Origin: RGIG4608 sp045637205
GTDB lineage: Bacteria; Bacillota; Clostridia; Oscillospirales; CAG-272
Length of the DNA: 15,380 bases
NCBI GenBank assembly: GCA_045637205.1
Contig: JAZTYY010000054.1
Coordinates: 1-15,380 of the forward strand
Direction of reading: 5' to 3'
The translations under genes and the position numbers were made by a program. Shown piece after piece: positions 14,080 to 15,380 of this stretch (position 1 is its first letter; every line of letters begins with the position of its first letter). The notes beneath the pieces were generated by a model, which did no database searches, was not told the origin of the DNA, and saw nothing but the letters and a program-made list of their open reading frames with translations.

Positions 14080-14091
14080 GTGAATAATAAA

Positions 14092-14124
14092 ATCCCCCAA
14101 GCACCGCTTGGGGGATAATTTTAT
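14092..14124. terminator. Bidirectional terminator between convergent spoIVA and the peptidase-like gene
   Basis: An 11-bp stem ATCCCCCAAGC (14092-14102) and GCTTGGGGGAT (14106-14116), loop ACC, is flanked by AATTTTATTT on the plus side and a T-rich TTTTATTATT on the minus side. It begins 12 bases after the spoIVA stop and 8 bases beyond the minus-strand stop codon at 14125. Confidence 0.88.
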
Positions 14125-15380
14125 TTAAAATTTTTCAGTTTCTTCCTCAATGTCGTCATTTTTTGTCGGCAATACGGGAATTATTCCTCCACCTCCACCT
14201 GTTGGCTTAAGCTTCAAGTGTCCGCAATATTGACATTCAACATATTGAGGATTGCTAGCCACTTTCCAACTATGTGCTTTTTGGATATCCGTGGTCGCAC
14301 CACAATAAACACAAGTCAATATGTGATGATTTGCACTAATAGATCTATAATTAAAATAATGATTCTCAACTTTTGTATGTCCACAAATGGTACATGTAGT
14401 TGTGTGTGTAGATTCGTCAGTATAAATATACTCAAAAGTGTGATAAATATCTATTTCATATTTACAATCAGAACATTTTATCTTATGTGTTGTTTCCGTA
14501 ATTTCAATATATGTAAAACTATGACTTATATTTTCATCGTATTCACACGAAGAACATTTCATATTGTGCATACTACTATTTATGAAGGTAAAGTTAAGAA
14601 TATGATTAGATTTTTTCTCTTTTGCACACACAATGCACTCTCTAACATGTTTAGAATTATCTTCCTCACAAATATGGAAAGTGCCATATTTGTGTGCATC
14701 AATTGATATATCACCACATGGATAAGTAATTTTGTGAGTGTTGGGATTAGGATAACTTATGTCAAAATCAAGATTATAAACCTCAATTTCAGAACTATCA
14801 TAGCAATAATAATTTGTAACTTCTTGACCATCAACTGTTTTAGTCACTGCATAATTATTGCTATGCTTATGCGGTATATTAAATTCAATGGTTAATGCAG
14901 TATTGTATACGGTAAAATTTTTTAGTTTGTTTCCTGTATATCCTATTTCTTCTACATAATTTTCTGGTGTTAGATGGGTAGCATTTCCTCCCCATCCAAA
15001 ATTACAATAAATTTCATTTGTTATCTCATCATAATCATATGCGATTACCCAATGTCCTTCCCCATCTTCATCTTGCACCGAAACCAACACAGGATGTCCA
15101 TCACGTATTTTATTGATAACAAAATTCCTAACATCATTACTATCATTAATTAAATTGTTTTTTATATCACATATGGTATATTCATCACCAATATCAAATC
15201 CCAACTCATCTTTCATGTATTTTTTTATTACTTGTTTTACATTGTAGTGAGAAGCCCCGGCTGGAGAAGTACTTAGATAATTATAGTATCCTAAACTATA
15301 GCCTATAGTTAATAATTTGGCGTGCAAAGAAATATTTTTGTGAGTTTCTATATAATTGTAATAGCTTTCATTTATTTGGT
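14125..15380 (-). CDS. Secreted papain-fold (C10/C39-like) peptidase-like protein with CxxC repeats, 5' end outside window
   Basis: The minus frame is open from the stop at 14125 to the window edge, about 417 residues, with no convincing start; the true N-terminus lies to the right. The first part looks like the C-terminal half of a papain-fold cysteine peptidase domain: SPAGASHYNVKQVIKKYM, then GHPVLVSV, a GHW tripeptide whose His (15052-15054) would be the catalytic histidine, and IYCNFGWGGN, like the NWGWGG block of C10 (streptopain) peptidases. The catalytic Cys would be upstream, so activity cannot be judged. After a linker come five full and one partial Cys/His repeat units (14203-14649), then a Gly-rich segment and an acidic tail. 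No membrane anchor is seen at the C-terminus. The gene looks more AT-rich than its neighbours. A C39-like domain is the main alternative. Confidence 0.65.
   Translation of the reverse strand, partial: QINESYYNYIETHKNISLHAKLLTIGYSLGYYNYLSTSPAGASHYNVKQVIKKYMKDELGFDIGDEYTICDIKNNLINDSNDVRNFVINKIRDGHPVLVSVQDEDGEGHWVIAYDYDEITNEIYCNFGWGGNATHLTPENYVEEIGYTGNKLKNFTVYNTALTIEFNIPHKHSNNYAVTKTVDGQEVTNYYCYDSSEIEVYNLDFDISYPNPNTHKITYPCGDISIDAHKYGTFHICEEDNSKHVRECIVCAKEKKSNHILNFTFINSSMHNMKCSSCEYDENISHSFTYIEITETTHKIKCSDCKYEIDIYHTFEYIYTDESTHTTTCTICGHTKVENHYFNYRSISANHHILTCVYCGATTDIQKAHSWKVASNPQYVECQYCGHLKLKPTGGGGGIIPVLPTKNDDIEEETEKF
14203..14649 (-). repeat. 27-residue CxxC/His tandem repeats in the peptidase-like gene
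   Basis: Units follow H-x3-C-x2-C-x7-H-x-F/W-x9, for example HNMKCSSCEYDENISHSF, HKIKCSDCKYEIDIYHTF and HTTTCTICGHTKVENHYF. The first four units are exactly 27 residues; the fifth is 26 and the last is cut to QYVECQYCGHLKLKP. Each unit supplies two Cys and two His in a zinc-ribbon-like spacing. The copies differ at most other positions, so they are old, not recent, duplications. Confidence 0.75.

Overview
The window looks like chromosome from a low-GC, Gram-positive, endospore-forming member of the Clostridia, most likely an uncultured gut or rumen lineage. The evidence is a full-length spoIVA, AGGAGG-type ribosome binding sites, sigma-A promoters with 17-base spacers, an HPr with both His15 and Ser46, and secreted proteins carrying CxxC-rich repeats and starch-binding-like modules. 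I cannot name a species.

Layout. Bases 1-589 hold no gene. They contain three adjacent palindromic or inverted-repeat elements, a short (TTTAG)5 tract and a rho-independent terminator. Bases 590-4126 (minus) encode a 1178-residue secreted lipoprotein with a beta-helix-like region, three putative carbohydrate-binding modules and a block of Cys/His-rich repeats. yajC (minus, 4312-4587) is divergent from a plus-strand operon, rimM-trmD-(O-antigen ligase-like membrane protein)-DUF4330-DUF4330 (4809-9049). ptsH follows with its own promoter (9240-9512). Then come uvrC-rsmD-coaD (9604-12461), packed with gaps of 4 and 1 bases and closed by a strong terminator. spoIVA (12601-14079) has its own leader with a possible sigma-E -10 box. 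A bidirectional terminator separates it from a convergent minus-strand gene running off the right edge (14125 to beyond 15380). That gene encodes the C-terminal part of a papain-fold peptidase-like protein with tandem CxxC repeats.

How the genes fit together. Most are housekeeping: ribosome maturation and tRNA/rRNA methylation (rimM, trmD, rsmD), coenzyme A synthesis (coaD), nucleotide excision repair (uvrC), protein export (yajC), sugar-uptake control (ptsH) and spore-coat assembly (spoIVA). The less ordinary parts are the envelope module fused to the rimM-trmD operon (a Wzy/WaaL-like membrane protein plus two single-pass DUF4330 paralogues), the two Cys-rich secreted proteins at opposite ends, and the structured repeats at the left edge. 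I see no CRISPR array, transposase, integrase, tRNA or rRNA. No single feature is a clear new system; the ligase-DUF4330 module and the paired Cys-rich exoproteins are the best candidates for a closer look.
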